The translations under genes were made by a program, and so were the position numbers. From Komagataeibacter sp. FNDCF1 (GTDB taxonomy: Bacteria > Pseudomonadota > Alphaproteobacteria > Acetobacterales > Acetobacteraceae), in contig NZ_JAIWOT010000001.1 in assembly GCF_021295335.1 (NCBI RefSeq), forward strand, positions 3,123,501-3,187,500: a stretch of DNA of 64,000 nt. The letters are read 5' to 3'. The notes under the pieces are model-generated. The model did no database searches. It worked only from the letters and a program-made list of their open reading frames with translations, and had not been told where the DNA came from. Positions 35,560 through 44,547 of this stretch are shown in pieces. How positions within the stretch are numbered: the first letter of the stretch is position 1; every line of letters starts with the position of its first letter.

Positions 35560-36897
35560 ATGAAACTCCGTTTTGCGCCCAGCCCGACCGGGCTGATCCA
35601 TGTCGGCAATGCGCGTCAGGCCATTGCCAATGCCCTGTTCGCCCGCCGCCACAGGGCCAGCTTCCTGCTGCGCATTGACGATACTGATCGCGGTCGCTCG
35701 AAAGAGGAATACGTGCAGGCCCTGCAGGACGACCTGCGCTGGCTGGGCATCGGCTGGGATGAATTCGTGCGCCAGTCCGACCGGCTGGAGCGTTACGCGC
35801 TGGCCATTGAAAAGCTGAAGGCAAGCGGGCGGCTTTACCCGTGCTTTGAAAGTGAGCAGGAACTCGCCTCCAAGCGTGAGGCGCGCATCCGCATGCGCAA
35901 GCCCCCGCTGTATGACCGCGCCATGCTGCGCATGACACCGCAGCAGCGTGCGCAGGCCGAAGCCAATGGCAAGGTGCCGTACTGGCGCTTCAGGCTGTCC
36001 GACCACCGTACGGTGGAATGGAACGACCTGGTCATGGGGCCGTCGCGCGTCAAGCTGCCTGCCATTTCCGACCCGGTTCTGGTGCGCGCGGATGGCACGG
36101 TGCTGTATACGCTGGCCTCTGTCGTGGATGATATGGAACTGGGCATCACCCACATCATCCGGGGTGAGGACCATGTGACCAATACCGGCGTGCAGATTGA
36201 CATCGCGGAAGCACTGGGCGCGAAACGCAACCAGTTTACTTTTGCCCACCTGCCGCTTCTGCTGGATGAAGGTGGTGGCAAGCTGTCCAAGCGGTTTGAT
36301 GGACTGTCGATTCGCGCGCTCAGGCAGGACGGGATCGAGCCTTCGGCCATCGTCTCCTATCTCGCCCGGCTTGGCAGCGCCGATGACCCGGAACCGCTGT
36401 CGTTCGATGAACTGGCCAGAAGCTACGATCTCGGTCGTGTCTCACGCTCCGCCGCGCGGTTCGACATGCGCCAGCTGCTGGGGCTGAACCGTCGCGTCAT
36501 GCACGCCATGCCGTTTGAGGAAATCCGCACGCGCCTGCCCGAAGGGGCTACCGAAGCCTTCTGGCTTGCGGTGCGGGGCAATGTGGACATGGCGGGCGAA
36601 CTGCGCCACTGGTGGGATGTCATGGCCGGCGGGATCGTGCCCCCGGTCATTGATGAAGCGGATCGTCCCTTCCTGCTGCAGGCGCTGGAGTCGCTGCCTG
36701 CGGAACCGTGGGATGGCACGACATGGAAGGCATGGACCGCCGCCGTGAAAGAGGCCACAGGCCGCACGGGCCGCGCCCTGTTCCACCCGCTGCGCCTGGC
36801 GCTGACGGGGGAGGACAGCGGGCCGGAAATGCGCGACCTGCTGCCGCTCATGGGCCGGGCGCGCGTGGCTGACCGGCTGCAGATCGCAGCGCGCTGA
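35560..36897 (+). CDS. gltX: Glutamyl-tRNA synthetase (short form)
   Basis: A class I synthetase of 445 residues. The HIGH region is SPTGLIHVGNARQA, IRGEDHVTNT follows, and the KMSKS loop is GGGKLSKRFDGLSI. Many alphaproteobacteria have two GluRS enzymes, one of which mischarges tRNA-Gln for amidation by GatCAB. The short length suits either, so specificity cannot be told from this window. A strong terminator follows. Confidence 0.94.
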   Translation: MKLRFAPSPTGLIHVGNARQAIANALFARRHRASFLLRIDDTDRGRSKEEYVQALQDDLRWLGIGWDEFVRQSDRLERYALAIEKLKASGRLYPCFESEQELASKREARIRMRKPPLYDRAMLRMTPQQRAQAEANGKVPYWRFRLSDHRTVEWNDLVMGPSRVKLPAISDPVLVRADGTVLYTLASVVDDMELGITHIIRGEDHVTNTGVQIDIAEALGAKRNQFTFAHLPLLLDEGGGKLSKRFDGLSIRALRQDGIEPSAIVSYLARLGSADDPEPLSFDELARSYDLGRVSRSAARFDMRQLLGLNRRVMHAMPFEEIRTRLPEGATEAFWLAVRGNVDMAGELRHWWDVMAGGIVPPVIDEADRPFLLQALESLPAEPWDGTTWKAWTAAVKEATGRTGRALFHPLRLALTGEDSGPEMRDLLPLMGRARVADRLQIAAR

Positions 36898-36900
36898 TAT

Positions 36901-36932
36901 AAAAAGGCCCGGTTCCGTACCGGGCCTTTTTT
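36901..36932. terminator. Terminator after gltX
   Basis: AAAAAGGCCCGG (36901-36912) pairs with CCGGGCCTTTTTT (36920-36932) around a seven-base loop. The flanking A and T tracts allow it to act in both directions. Confidence 0.93.
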
Positions 36933-36942
36933 CAACGGAAAG

Positions 36943-37029
36943 ACGTTTTTGGTGGAGCTTTTTTCAAGAAGCTTCGTAGAAGGCCGCCTTTTTAAAAGAA
37001 GGCGGCGCCCGAAAAACCTTTATTCTTTT
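36943..37029 (+). repeat. Intergenic hairpin element, copy 2
   Basis: This copy reads GACGTTTTTGGTGGAGC at its start, has a first stem GAAGCTTC-like with AGCTTTTTTCAAGAAGCTT, a second stem GCCGCCTT / AAGGCGGC around TTTAAAAG, and ends GCCCGAAAAACCTTTATT. It follows the gltX terminator and precedes the convergent trmJ gene. It is the best-preserved of the three copies. Confidence 0.78.
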
Positions 37030-37041
37030 CCGGTAACCTTC

Positions 37042-37827
37042 TTACCGCTTGTCACCCTGTCGCGCCTTGCGCCCGCGTGAAAGCTCGGTCACCACGCCAT
37101 GCAGCGTGCGCAGTTCCTGCTCCGTCACCTCGCCACGCAGGAAGAAGTGGCGCAGGTTGCGCACCATGCCCGCGCGCTTCTGTTCATTGCGCAGGAAGCC
37201 GCAGTCATCCAGATCGGTAATCAGGTGGCGCATGAAGTTGTCGAGTTCGCCACGGGTGGCCACATGCGTCTCGTTGGTCATGAGGGTGCGGGGCTGGGTC
37301 TGGTCCTCCGTCATCCACCACTCATAAGCCATGATCATCACCGCCTGCGCCAGGTTGAGCGACATGAATGCGGGATTGAGCGGGTAGCGGATCAGCGCAT
37401 CGGCGCGCGCCATGTCCTCGTTATCCAGTCCCGCGCGTTCGGGGCCGAACATCAGCCCGACCTTCAGGCCGCGATCCGTCATCTCGCGCAGTTCCGCAGC
37501 ACCGCCGCGCGCGGTCAGCACCGGCTTGACGATATGGCGCGGGCGCGGGCAGGTGGCAAAGACATGGTGCAGGTCGGCCACCGCATCATCCACCGTGTCG
37601 AACACCTGTGCGGATTCAAGAATGCGGTCGGCCCCCGACGCGCTGCGCCATGCGCGCTCAAGCGGCCAGCCATCACGTGGTGCGACAAGGCGCATGTGGA
37701 ACAGCCCGCCATTGGCCATGGCGCGGGCCGTGGTGCCGATGTTCTCGGCCATCTGGGGCCGGACAAGGATCACGACCGGGCTGTTGCCAATGGGGCCGAT
37801 ATCCGCCCCGCCGTCACGGCCGGTCAT
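37042..37827 (-). CDS. trmJ: tRNA (cytidine/uridine-2'-O-)-methyltransferase TrmJ
   Basis: A SPOUT-class enzyme that methylates the 2'-O of residue 32 in tRNA, 261 residues. The N-terminal domain starts SPVVILVRPQMAENIGTTAR. The SAM-binding knot carries LKVGLMFGPERAGLDNEDM and YPLNPAFMSLNLAQAVMIMA. The C-terminal helical region (RHLITDLDDCGFLRNEQ onward) is the TrmJ extension. The chosen ATG overlaps the cysS stop (ATGA); an ATG four codons earlier is possible. It shares a minus-strand transcript with cysS. Confidence 0.92.
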   Translation of the reverse strand: MTGRDGGADIGPIGNSPVVILVRPQMAENIGTTARAMANGGLFHMRLVAPRDGWPLERAWRSASGADRILESAQVFDTVDDAVADLHHVFATCPRPRHIVKPVLTARGGAAELREMTDRGLKVGLMFGPERAGLDNEDMARADALIRYPLNPAFMSLNLAQAVMIMAYEWWMTEDQTQPRTLMTNETHVATRGELDNFMRHLITDLDDCGFLRNEQKRAGMVRNLRHFFLRGEVTEQELRTLHGVVTELSRGRKARQGDKR

Positions 37828-39188
37828 GCCTGCCTCCATGTCGTGCCCTGCGGGCCGTCTTCCAGCACGATTCCCTGTGCGGCAAGGTCATTGCGGATTT
37901 CATCGGCGCGGGCAAAGTCACGCGCCTTGCGGGCGGCCAGCCGTTCTGCAATCAGGCGTTCGATATGCGCCGGGTCCACCTTCGCGCCACCACGGAACCA
38001 TGCTTCCGGCGTGTCGTTCAGCAGGCCGATCAGGTTGCCCGCCGCCTTCAGTTGCGCCGCGGCCATGCTGTCCCCCGCCATGGCGGCATCGGCCAGTGCG
38101 TGCATTTCCGCCAGCGCGCGGGGCGTGTTCAGGTCATCGCACAGCACCTGTACCACGCTGTCAGGCGCGGGCACGGTGTCCTGCATCGGATCAAGGTTTT
38201 CCAGCGCACGGTAGAAGCGGCCGAGCATCTGACGCGCCTCCTCCAGCCCCTCACGCGTGAAATTCAGTACCGAGCGGTACTGCGCGCGCAGCAGCAGCAG
38301 GCGCAGGGCCTCGGCGGGCGTGTCACGCAGCACGTCGCGCACGGTCAGGAAGTTGCCGAGGGATTTCGACATCTTCTCCCCGTTCACCAGCAGCATGGCG
38401 TTATGCACCCAGTGGTTGGCGAAGTGACCATGCGGGTGGCAGCACATGCTCTGCGCGCGCTCGTTCTCATGGTGGGGAAACAGCAGGTCCGATCCGCCGC
38501 CATGGATATCGAAGCTTTCGCCCAGATAACGGTGTGACATGGCGGAACATTCGATATGCCAGCCCGGCCGCCCCCGGCCCCACGGGCTGTCCCAGCCCGG
38601 TGTCTGGTCATCGGACGGCTTCCACAGCACGAAATCACCGGGATCACGCTTGTAAGGAGCAACCTCCACCCGGGCGCCAGCAATCAGGTCATCAGGCGTC
38701 CGGCCCGACAGCGCACCGTAGGACGGGTAGGTATTCACCGCGAACAGCACATGGCCTTCTGCTTCGTAGGCATGGCCACCTGCGATCAGGCGGGCGATCA
38801 TGTCCTGCATCTCGCCAATATGGTGGGTCGCGCGTGGTTCCACATCTGGCGGCAGGATGGAAACGGCGGCCAGGTCTTCATGGAAATCGGCAATGGTGCG
38901 TGCGGTCAGGTCGGCGATGGATTCGCCACTGGCATGGGCGCGGGCGTTGATCTTGTCATCCACGTCCGTGATGTTGCGCACGTAGGTCACGCGCTTGTAC
39001 AGGTGGCGCAGCAGGCGCACCAGCACATCCGCCGTGAGCATGGCGCGCAGGTTGCCGATATGCGCCAGGTCATAGACCGTGGGGCCGCAGTAATAGACCC
39101 GTACGTTATCGGGTGCCAGCGGGACGAAGGGAACGGTGCTGCGCGTCCTGCTGTCATGCAGGTGCAAACGGGGCTGTGTGTCGGACAT
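37824..39188 (-). CDS. cysS: Cysteinyl-tRNA synthetase
   Basis: A class I synthetase of 454 residues that charges tRNA-Cys. The zinc-site Cys is in [19 protein letters not shown], which also has the HIGH motif. Other marks are [35 protein letters not shown], and the KMSKS loop [12 protein letters not shown]. Its stop overlaps trmJ. The intergenic gap to prfC is 73 bases. Confidence 0.97.
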   Translation of the reverse strand: MSDTQPRLHLHDSRTRSTVPFVPLAPDNVRVYYCGPTVYDLAHIGNLRAMLTADVLVRLLRHLYKRVTYVRNITDVDDKINARAHASGESIADLTARTIADFHEDLAAVSILPPDVEPRATHHIGEMQDMIARLIAGGHAYEAEGHVLFAVNTYPSYGALSGRTPDDLIAGARVEVAPYKRDPGDFVLWKPSDDQTPGWDSPWGRGRPGWHIECSAMSHRYLGESFDIHGGGSDLLFPHHENERAQSMCCHPHGHFANHWVHNAMLLVNGEKMSKSLGNFLTVRDVLRDTPAEALRLLLLRAQYRSVLNFTREGLEEARQMLGRFYRALENLDPMQDTVPAPDSVVQVLCDDLNTPRALAEMHALADAAMAGDSMAAAQLKAAGNLIGLLNDTPEAWFRGGAKVDPAHIERLIAERLAARKARDFARADEIRNDLAAQGIVLEDGPQGTTWRQA

Positions 39189-39261
39189 GATGCGCCTAGA
39201 TGCGACAGACTGGCAGGGGGACGCAATAGTTCATCTGCACCCGCCCCGCCGGGGTGGCCGG

Positions 39262-40824
39262 TCAGCCGATTTCCTGGCCGATCTGCTTGATGTCATGGAA
39301 CGTCAACTCCGGGTTTCCTTCCGCCGTGCGCTTCATCATGAACGCGGATGAGGCAAGGAAGACCGGGTCGCCATCAATATCATCCGCCATGGCCGTGCGG
39401 TTAGCCATGCAGAAGGCTTCCAGCCTGTCACGCGGGCCGGTGACCCAGCGGGCAAGGTTGTACGGCGTCGATTCGAAGCCGATCGCCACCCCGTATTCCC
39501 CCTTCAGCCGCGACTGAAGCACGTCAAGCTGCAGCGTGCCGACCACGCCCACGATCGGTGGCGCGCCATCCTGCGGGCGGAACAGCTGGACCACGCCTTC
39601 TTCCGCCAGTTCGGTCAGGGCCTGCCGCAGCTTCTTGGCCTTCATCGCATCATCCAGCCGCACGCGGCGCAGGATTTCGGGGGCGAAGTAGGGTACGCCG
39701 GTAAAGCGCAGGTCCTCGCCCTCGGTCAGCGTATCGCCAATGCGCAGCGTGCCATGGTTGGGAATGCCCACCACGTCGCCCGCGAATGCTTCCTCGGCCA
39801 GCTGGCGGTCACGGGCAAAGAAGAACTGCGGGGTGTGCAGCGCGAACTGCTTGCCAATGCGCACATGCTTGAGCCGCATGCCGCGCTGCAGTTTGCCCGA
39901 GCAGATGCGGGCAAAGGCCATGCGGTCGCGGTGGTTGGGGTCCATGTTGGCCTGGATCTTGAACACCAGCGCGGTCAGGGCGGGTTCATCGGCGCGCACG
40001 CTGCGGGTTTCGGTCGCCTGGTCACGCGGCGGCGGCCCGAAGGCGGCCAGCGCGTCCAGCAGGTCGGTCACGCCGATTTCCTTCATCGCACTACCGAAGA
40101 ACACCGGTGTCAGGTGCCCCGCGTTGAAGCTTTCCAGGTCGAATTCCGGCAAGGCGGCCTCGACCAGTTCCAGTTCCTCGCCCAGCTGCACCATGCGCGG
40201 GTCGGACTGGTCCAGCGGTTCGCTCACGTGCAGTTCACGGCTGCGGATGTCATAGGTGCCGACGAATTTGGCGGCACGGCCCACCGGCCATGTGGCGGGC
40301 GAGACATCCAGCGCCAGCGAGGACGAAATTTCATCGAGCAGGGCAAACGGGTCCTGCGCCTCACGGTCCATCTTGTTGATGAAGGTGACGATGGGAATGT
40401 CGCGCAGGCGGCAGATCTCGAACAGCTTGCGGGTCCGGGCCTCGATGCCCTTGGCGGCGTCGATCACCATCACCGCCGCATCCACCGCCGTCAGCGTGCG
40501 GTAGGTATCTTCCGAGAAGTCTTCATGGCCCGGCGTGTCGAGCAGGTTGAAGATGCAGCCGCCATATTCGAACGTCATGACCGATGTCACGACGGAAATG
40601 CCGCGGTCGCGCTCGATGCCCATCCAGTCCGAACGCGTGCGCCGCCGTTCGCCCTTGGCCCGCACGTTGCCCGCCATCTGGATCGCGCCACCGGCGCGCA
40701 GGATGCGTTCGGTCAGCGTGGTCTTGCCCGCATCGGGGTGGGAGATGATGGCGAATGTGCGCCGCCGGGTAATTTCGGCGGCAAGGGCGGTATCGGCTGC
40801 GGTGGCGGTCACGGTCTTGTCCAT
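39262..40824 (-). CDS. prfC: Peptide chain release factor 3
   Basis: RF3 is a GTPase that removes RF1/RF2 from the ribosome after termination. The protein is 520 residues. GTPase motifs are SHPDAGKTTLTERIL (G1), DRGISVVTS (G2), LLDTPGHEDFSEDTYR (G3) and FINKMDREAQD (G4), followed by the RF3 domains II and III. The ATG at 40824 (MDKTVTATAA) is preferred over a TTG at 40899, because the longer version would run into a strong hairpin (40881-40916) that separates prfC from rpsD. Confidence 0.94.
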   Translation of the reverse strand: MDKTVTATAADTALAAEITRRRTFAIISHPDAGKTTLTERILRAGGAIQMAGNVRAKGERRRTRSDWMGIERDRGISVVTSVMTFEYGGCIFNLLDTPGHEDFSEDTYRTLTAVDAAVMVIDAAKGIEARTRKLFEICRLRDIPIVTFINKMDREAQDPFALLDEISSSLALDVSPATWPVGRAAKFVGTYDIRSRELHVSEPLDQSDPRMVQLGEELELVEAALPEFDLESFNAGHLTPVFFGSAMKEIGVTDLLDALAAFGPPPRDQATETRSVRADEPALTALVFKIQANMDPNHRDRMAFARICSGKLQRGMRLKHVRIGKQFALHTPQFFFARDRQLAEEAFAGDVVGIPNHGTLRIGDTLTEGEDLRFTGVPYFAPEILRRVRLDDAMKAKKLRQALTELAEEGVVQLFRPQDGAPPIVGVVGTLQLDVLQSRLKGEYGVAIGFESTPYNLARWVTGPRDRLEAFCMANRTAMADDIDGDPVFLASSAFMMKRTAEGNPELTFHDIKQIGQEIG

Positions 40825-40880
40825 TCCTGCGGCTGGCCCGGCGGAAGGGAGGGGGAAGCGGGCAGGGGCCAGAAACGCGG

Positions 40881-40916
40881 ACGCCGGACGCGGGGACAAA
40901 ACCCCACGCCCGGCGT
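40881..40916 (-). terminator. Hairpin between rpsD and prfC
   Basis: A 15-base stem with two mismatches (40881-40895 with 40902-40916) has the loop ACAAAA. There is no long T tract, so it may be a terminator or attenuator of rpsD, or an mRNA-stability element. Confidence 0.55.
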
Positions 40917-40942
40917 CACGCCTGCCCGGTTCCGGGACTTGA

Positions 40943-41560
40943 TCAGCGAGAGTAGAATTCGATGACCAGGTTCGGTTCCATCTGGACCGGATACGGAACG
41001 TCCGACAGCTTGGGGCTGCGCAGGAAGGAGCCCTTCATCTGGCGGTGGTCCACTTCCAGGTATTCCGGCACGTCGCGCTCGCCGCTCTGGGCCGCATCCA
41101 GCACGATGGCCAGCTGCTTGGACTTCTCGCGCACTTCGATCACGTCACCATCACGCACCAGGTAGGAGGGGATGTTGACCTTGCGGCCGTTGACCGTGAT
41201 GTGGCCGTGGCTGATAAACTGACGTGCCGCGAACGGGGTGATCGCGAACTTCAGGCGGTAGACAACCGCATCCAGCCGGCGCTCCAGCAGGTCGATCAGG
41301 TTTTCGGAGGTGTCACCCTTGCGGCGGACGGCCTCGTCATAATACTTGCGGAACTGCTTTTCGCCGATGTTGCCGTAGTAGCCCTTCAGCTTCTGCTTGG
41401 CCATCAGCTGCACGGAGAAGTCGGAAGGCTTCTGCTTGCGGCGCTGGCCATGCTGGCCGGGACCATATTCGCGCTTGTTGACCGGGGACTTCGCACGGCC
41501 CCACAGGTTCACGCCAAGGCGGCGATTGATCTTGTACTTGCTCTCAAGGCGCTTGCTCAT
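40943..41560 (-). CDS. rpsD: 30S ribosomal protein S4
   Basis: A primary 16S rRNA-binding protein needed for 30S assembly, 205 residues. It reads [20 protein letters not shown], with the S4 RNA-binding domain in [20 protein letters not shown] and [28 protein letters not shown] ribosome site lies before the ATG. As in many alphaproteobacteria it stands apart from the large ribosomal protein operons. The upstream region has a short inverted repeat CCTGTTC-N5-GAACAGG (41631-41649). Confidence 0.98.
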   Translation of the reverse strand: MSKRLESKYKINRRLGVNLWGRAKSPVNKREYGPGQHGQRRKQKPSDFSVQLMAKQKLKGYYGNIGEKQFRKYYDEAVRRKGDTSENLIDLLERRLDAVVYRLKFAITPFAARQFISHGHITVNGRKVNIPSYLVRDGDVIEVREKSKQLAIVLDAAQSGERDVPEYLEVDHRQMKGSFLRSPKLSDVPYPVQMEPNLVIEFYSR

Positions 41561-41874
41561 CTGCGCGCTCTCTCTTCATTCATCTGCATGGCGGCGGACG
41601 GGCCGCATCCATGGTGTTGCACCGGTAGGTCCTGTTCCTCATGAACAGGGCGGGCGCGCTCCGTATTACTGGCACCGGGGAGCAATCACCCATGGGCACC
41701 AGCCGGATCGTCCACGTTCCCGGCAGTCGGGCGCATATAGAAGTCCTGCCCGCTCCTGTCAATCTCCACCGTAGGGTCTGCCGCGTGGCAAAACTCTGTA
41801 TCGCACCGGCAGCCGCCTTTGTTATGAAGCAGGAACCGGGATGGCACGGGCCAGCAGGGACAGGAGGATTACAC
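41561..41874. other. Divergent intergenic region upstream of rpsD and the HdeD-like gene
   Basis: This region holds both promoters. A perfect inverted repeat CCTGTTC-N5-GAACAGG lies at 41631-41649, a possible operator. The in-frame extension of the HdeD-like gene across this stretch lacks a ribosome site and is not counted as coding. Confidence 0.4.
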
Positions 41875-42423
41875 ATGGATACGTCATTTACGCAGCGCTG
41901 GGGGCTGTTCGTGGGGCTGGGGGCGATTTCCTTCGGCCTTGGCATCGTGGCGTGGGTAGATGCACTGGCCGTCTCGCTTGCCAGCACCATCCTGCTTGGC
42001 GTGCTGCTGTTCGTGGCGGGTACGGTGCAGCTCGTGCACGCCTTCGTGGTGCGTGACTGGAGCGGGCGGCTCATGTCCATCCTGGGTGGTGCGCTTTATA
42101 TACTGGCAGGCACCATGATGATGGAGGAACCGGCCACGGGTTCCATGGTCATTACCCTGTTTATTGCCGCCTGCCTTGCGGTGTCGGGCATCGGGCGCAT
42201 CATCATGGCGTTCCAGCAGCGTGGCCTGCAGGGCTGGTGGCTGATCCTGCTGGGGGGTGTCATCAGCCTGCTGGTGGGCGTGTGCCTGTATGCCACCCTG
42301 CCGTGGTCGGGGCTATGGCTGATCGGCACGTTCGTGGCCGTTGAACTGATCGCGGCGGGCATCGGCTGGATCCAGTTCGGCCTGGCGCTGCGCCAGGCGG
42401 TCTACATCCCGCCCGCGAACTGA
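41875..42423 (+). CDS. HdeD/DUF308-family membrane protein
   Basis: A 182-residue polytopic membrane protein with about six hydrophobic spans, for example GLFVGLGAISFGLGIVAWVD, LSGRLMSILGGALYILAGTM-like and LLGGVISLLVGVCLYA. This spacing matches the HdeD family, whose E. coli member sits in the acid-resistance island, which would suit an acetic acid bacterium. The function is unproven. The start has a strong AGGAGG nine bases upstream. Its last 22 bases overlap the 3' end of the convergent gene. Confidence 0.85.
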   Translation: MDTSFTQRWGLFVGLGAISFGLGIVAWVDALAVSLASTILLGVLLFVAGTVQLVHAFVVRDWSGRLMSILGGALYILAGTMMMEEPATGSMVITLFIAACLAVSGIGRIIMAFQQRGLQGWWLILLGGVISLLVGVCLYATLPWSGLWLIGTFVAVELIAAGIGWIQFGLALRQAVYIPPAN

Positions 42424-43175
42424 GCGGCGAGCCTGCGGTTGACCGGATTGTCCGCCGTAACGCCCAGCAGGGTGCGCAGGTCATTGGCGTTCATCTGCGC
42501 CTCAAATCCTGGGTGGCCGGGCTGGAACAGCATCGCGGCAGACAGCGGGCCGACCATGACCGGGTCGAAGCCAGCGTCATGGATCAGCCAGCCCGCCGTG
42601 TACAGGGCCTGCAGCACATCCCCCGCCATGGGCAGCGCCAGGCGGGGGGGGGTGCGCCAGGTCTGGGCTGCAAGTGTCGTCATGTCTTCCGAATTGAAGC
42701 ACCGGACAACGGAGGCGGACGGAAACAGGGACTGGGTGGTGATGCCCGCCCCGTTCTTCTGGGCCAGGCGGCCGATCTTGCCGTCACGCCAGCCATAGGG
42801 ATTGGTGGCATCGATCAGCGGCTTGTCGCCAATGGTCGCACCGATGGTGTGCCCCAGCACCGGCAGGGCGCCATAGGGTACGGCCAGCACCACGGCATCC
42901 CCGAATTTCGCGGCTTCCTGCACCGTGCCGGAACGGGCGAGCGGATAGAGTTCGGATGCAAGCCTGTTCGCGGCTTCCTTCTTTATGTCGGCAAACATGA
43001 TCTGGTGGCCCGAGCGGTTCCATAAATGGCCCAGCGTGCTGCCGACATGGCCCGCCCCGATCATGCCGATGCGCAGCGGCCTGCCCGCACGCGCCGCAAC
43101 CGGCAGGGCCGTGGGCAGGAGCGTGGCAAGCAGGGCGGTCAGGCCCTGTCGGCGGGTCAGTTTCAGGGCTGGCAT
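42402..43175 (-). CDS. Exported F420-oxidoreductase-like NAD(P)-binding protein
   Basis: A 257-residue Rossmann-domain protein. The N-terminus LKLTRRQGLTALLATLLPTA is a twin-arginine-like signal ending ARA, near residue 30. Next comes the dinucleotide motif RIGMIGAGHVGSTLGHLW and the F420/NADP-oxidoreductase pattern: AVVLAVPYGALPVLGHTIGA, IDATNPYGWRDG and ASVVRCFNSEDM. The C-terminal half resembles the substrate domain of this family (LIHDAGFDPVMVGPLSAAM). The ATG at 43175 has AGGAGAG upstream. A cytoplasmic family with an export signal is unusual; the tat genes of this window could serve it. The substrate is unknown. Confidence 0.82.
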   Translation of the reverse strand: MPALKLTRRQGLTALLATLLPTALPVAARAGRPLRIGMIGAGHVGSTLGHLWNRSGHQIMFADIKKEAANRLASELYPLARSGTVQEAAKFGDAVVLAVPYGALPVLGHTIGATIGDKPLIDATNPYGWRDGKIGRLAQKNGAGITTQSLFPSASVVRCFNSEDMTTLAAQTWRTPPRLALPMAGDVLQALYTAGWLIHDAGFDPVMVGPLSAAMLFQPGHPGFEAQMNANDLRTLLGVTADNPVNRRLAAQFAGGM

Positions 43176-43297
43176 GCATCTCTCCTGTTCTGGCGGTATG
43201 TGGTAGTATGGCACGTCATGGCCAGATCCGCAGTTTGGTTCTTTGCCGACCTGCCGGTATATGGCACAGACTTGGCTGAAGCAGGAGTACAGCGTCA

Positions 43298-43651
43298 ATG
43301 ACCGATACCCCCGATCAGGACAGCACTGTCGTCGCGCAATCCGCCGTGCCTGCTGGCGTGGAGCATCCCGAACAGGCACTGCATGAAGCCGTGCAGACGG
43401 ACGAAGCCGCCAGTGCCGCGACGCATATTCCCGATTCCGGCCCGCTGCCCGATGCGCAGGAGCATGTGGTCACGACCGACCATGATGCCGTGGCCACGAC
43501 ACCCCAGGCCGCCGCCGCCGCTGCTGGCATGGACCCGGCCTTCATGCCGTACAAGGAACTGTTCCAGCTCATGGGGGCGGTGGTGTTCGTGATGATCGTA
43601 CTGATGGTAGGGGTCAGCGCCATGCACGATTCCGGGATCTGGCCCGAATAG
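43298..43651 (+). CDS. Small single-span membrane protein of unknown function
   Basis: A 117-residue protein with a long acidic, Ala/Thr/Asp-rich cytoplasmic part and one C-terminal span (MGAVVFVMIVLMVGVSAM) that leaves a short tail HDSGIWPE. GGAG precedes the ATG, and third-position bias is coding-like. I do not recognise the family. It resembles tail-anchored or subunit-IV-like small proteins in topology only. It lies divergent from the exported Rossmann-type gene and 13 bases from the convergent stop of the following gene. Confidence 0.68.
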   Translation: MTDTPDQDSTVVAQSAVPAGVEHPEQALHEAVQTDEAASAATHIPDSGPLPDAQEHVVTTDHDAVATTPQAAAAAAGMDPAFMPYKELFQLMGAVVFVMIVLMVGVSAMHDSGIWPE

Positions 43652-43664
43652 GCCCGGCGCGGGT

Positions 43665-44543
43665 TCAGGGCAGGGACAGGCGTACCGAGACCGGGCAGTG
43701 GTCGGACAGGCGGATGGCATCCTCGTGCCCGCCAGTACCATAGAGCATCACGCGCAGGCTGTCCGGTTGCAGCCATGCGCGCGCGGGGCCACCGAGCAGG
43801 ATATGGTCGATGAAATAGCTGCCGCCTGCGCAGGGACTTGCGTGCCCCGCGGTTGCAAGCGTGAGCGGGCCACTACTGGCAAGGCTGCGCAGCGCCGGGT
43901 CATCAGGGGCAAGCAGGCGGTTGAAATCACCGATGACCGCAAAGGCCTCGCCTTCATCCTGCCGTTCCAGGATCCAGTCCGTGATGACGGCAATCTGCCG
44001 CAGTAGTGTATGGCAGGCCGGCTTGCGGCTGTCGGGCCCCGAATCGCGACATCCGGCCTTGAGATGCACCACCAGCACGCGCAGGCTGTCCGCCCCCGTG
44101 CCGATGCTGACATCCAGTCCCGAACGGAGATGGCGCGGCGCATCGGGCGGATAGACATCCAGCGCCGTGACATCCGCATGCCGCGTCACCGCCAGCCCCG
44201 TGCGAATGGCAAGAGCGACCTTCTGCACCACAGGGTCATGGGAGACAAGGATATGGTAGCCCGGCGCGGGAAACAGCCGGGCGGCCAGTTCCGGGCTGTC
44301 CACTTCCTCCAGCGCCGCGATATCGGGTGCCAGGCGGCGGGCATAGGCCGCCAGCCGCTCCAGTTCCGCCGCCGTACGGGGGGTGACATCGGCGGGCAGG
44401 GCGGCATCGCCCTGCGGGCGGGTGGTCAGCCAGTCCAGATTCCATGTGGAAAGCCTGATATCCCCCCGCGCGACCGCGGCGGCAGGCGGAAGCAGCAGGC
44501 CAAGGATGACGGGCAGGCAGCAGGCCACCCGCCATCCGGTCAT
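43665..44543 (-). CDS. Secreted endonuclease/exonuclease/phosphatase-family protein
   Basis: A 292-residue exported protein. The N-terminus (WRVACCLPVILGLLLPPAAA) is a signal peptide. The EEP fold is shown by RLSTWNLDWLTT, IAALEEVDSPEL with the metal Glu, VLVVHLKAGCRDS, FAVIGDFNRLLAPDD and LSDHCPVSVRLSLP with the catalytic His. It may be a phosphodiesterase or nuclease; the substrate is unknown. ATG 44543 lies 4 bases beyond the stop of carbonic anhydrase, which is upstream on the same strand, so the two are likely cotranscribed. Confidence 0.85.
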   Translation of the reverse strand: MTGWRVACCLPVILGLLLPPAAAVARGDIRLSTWNLDWLTTRPQGDAALPADVTPRTAAELERLAAYARRLAPDIAALEEVDSPELAARLFPAPGYHILVSHDPVVQKVALAIRTGLAVTRHADVTALDVYPPDAPRHLRSGLDVSIGTGADSLRVLVVHLKAGCRDSGPDSRKPACHTLLRQIAVITDWILERQDEGEAFAVIGDFNRLLAPDDPALRSLASSGPLTLATAGHASPCAGGSYFIDHILLGGPARAWLQPDSLRVMLYGTGGHEDAIRLSDHCPVSVRLSLP

Positions 44544-44547
44544 GGTT

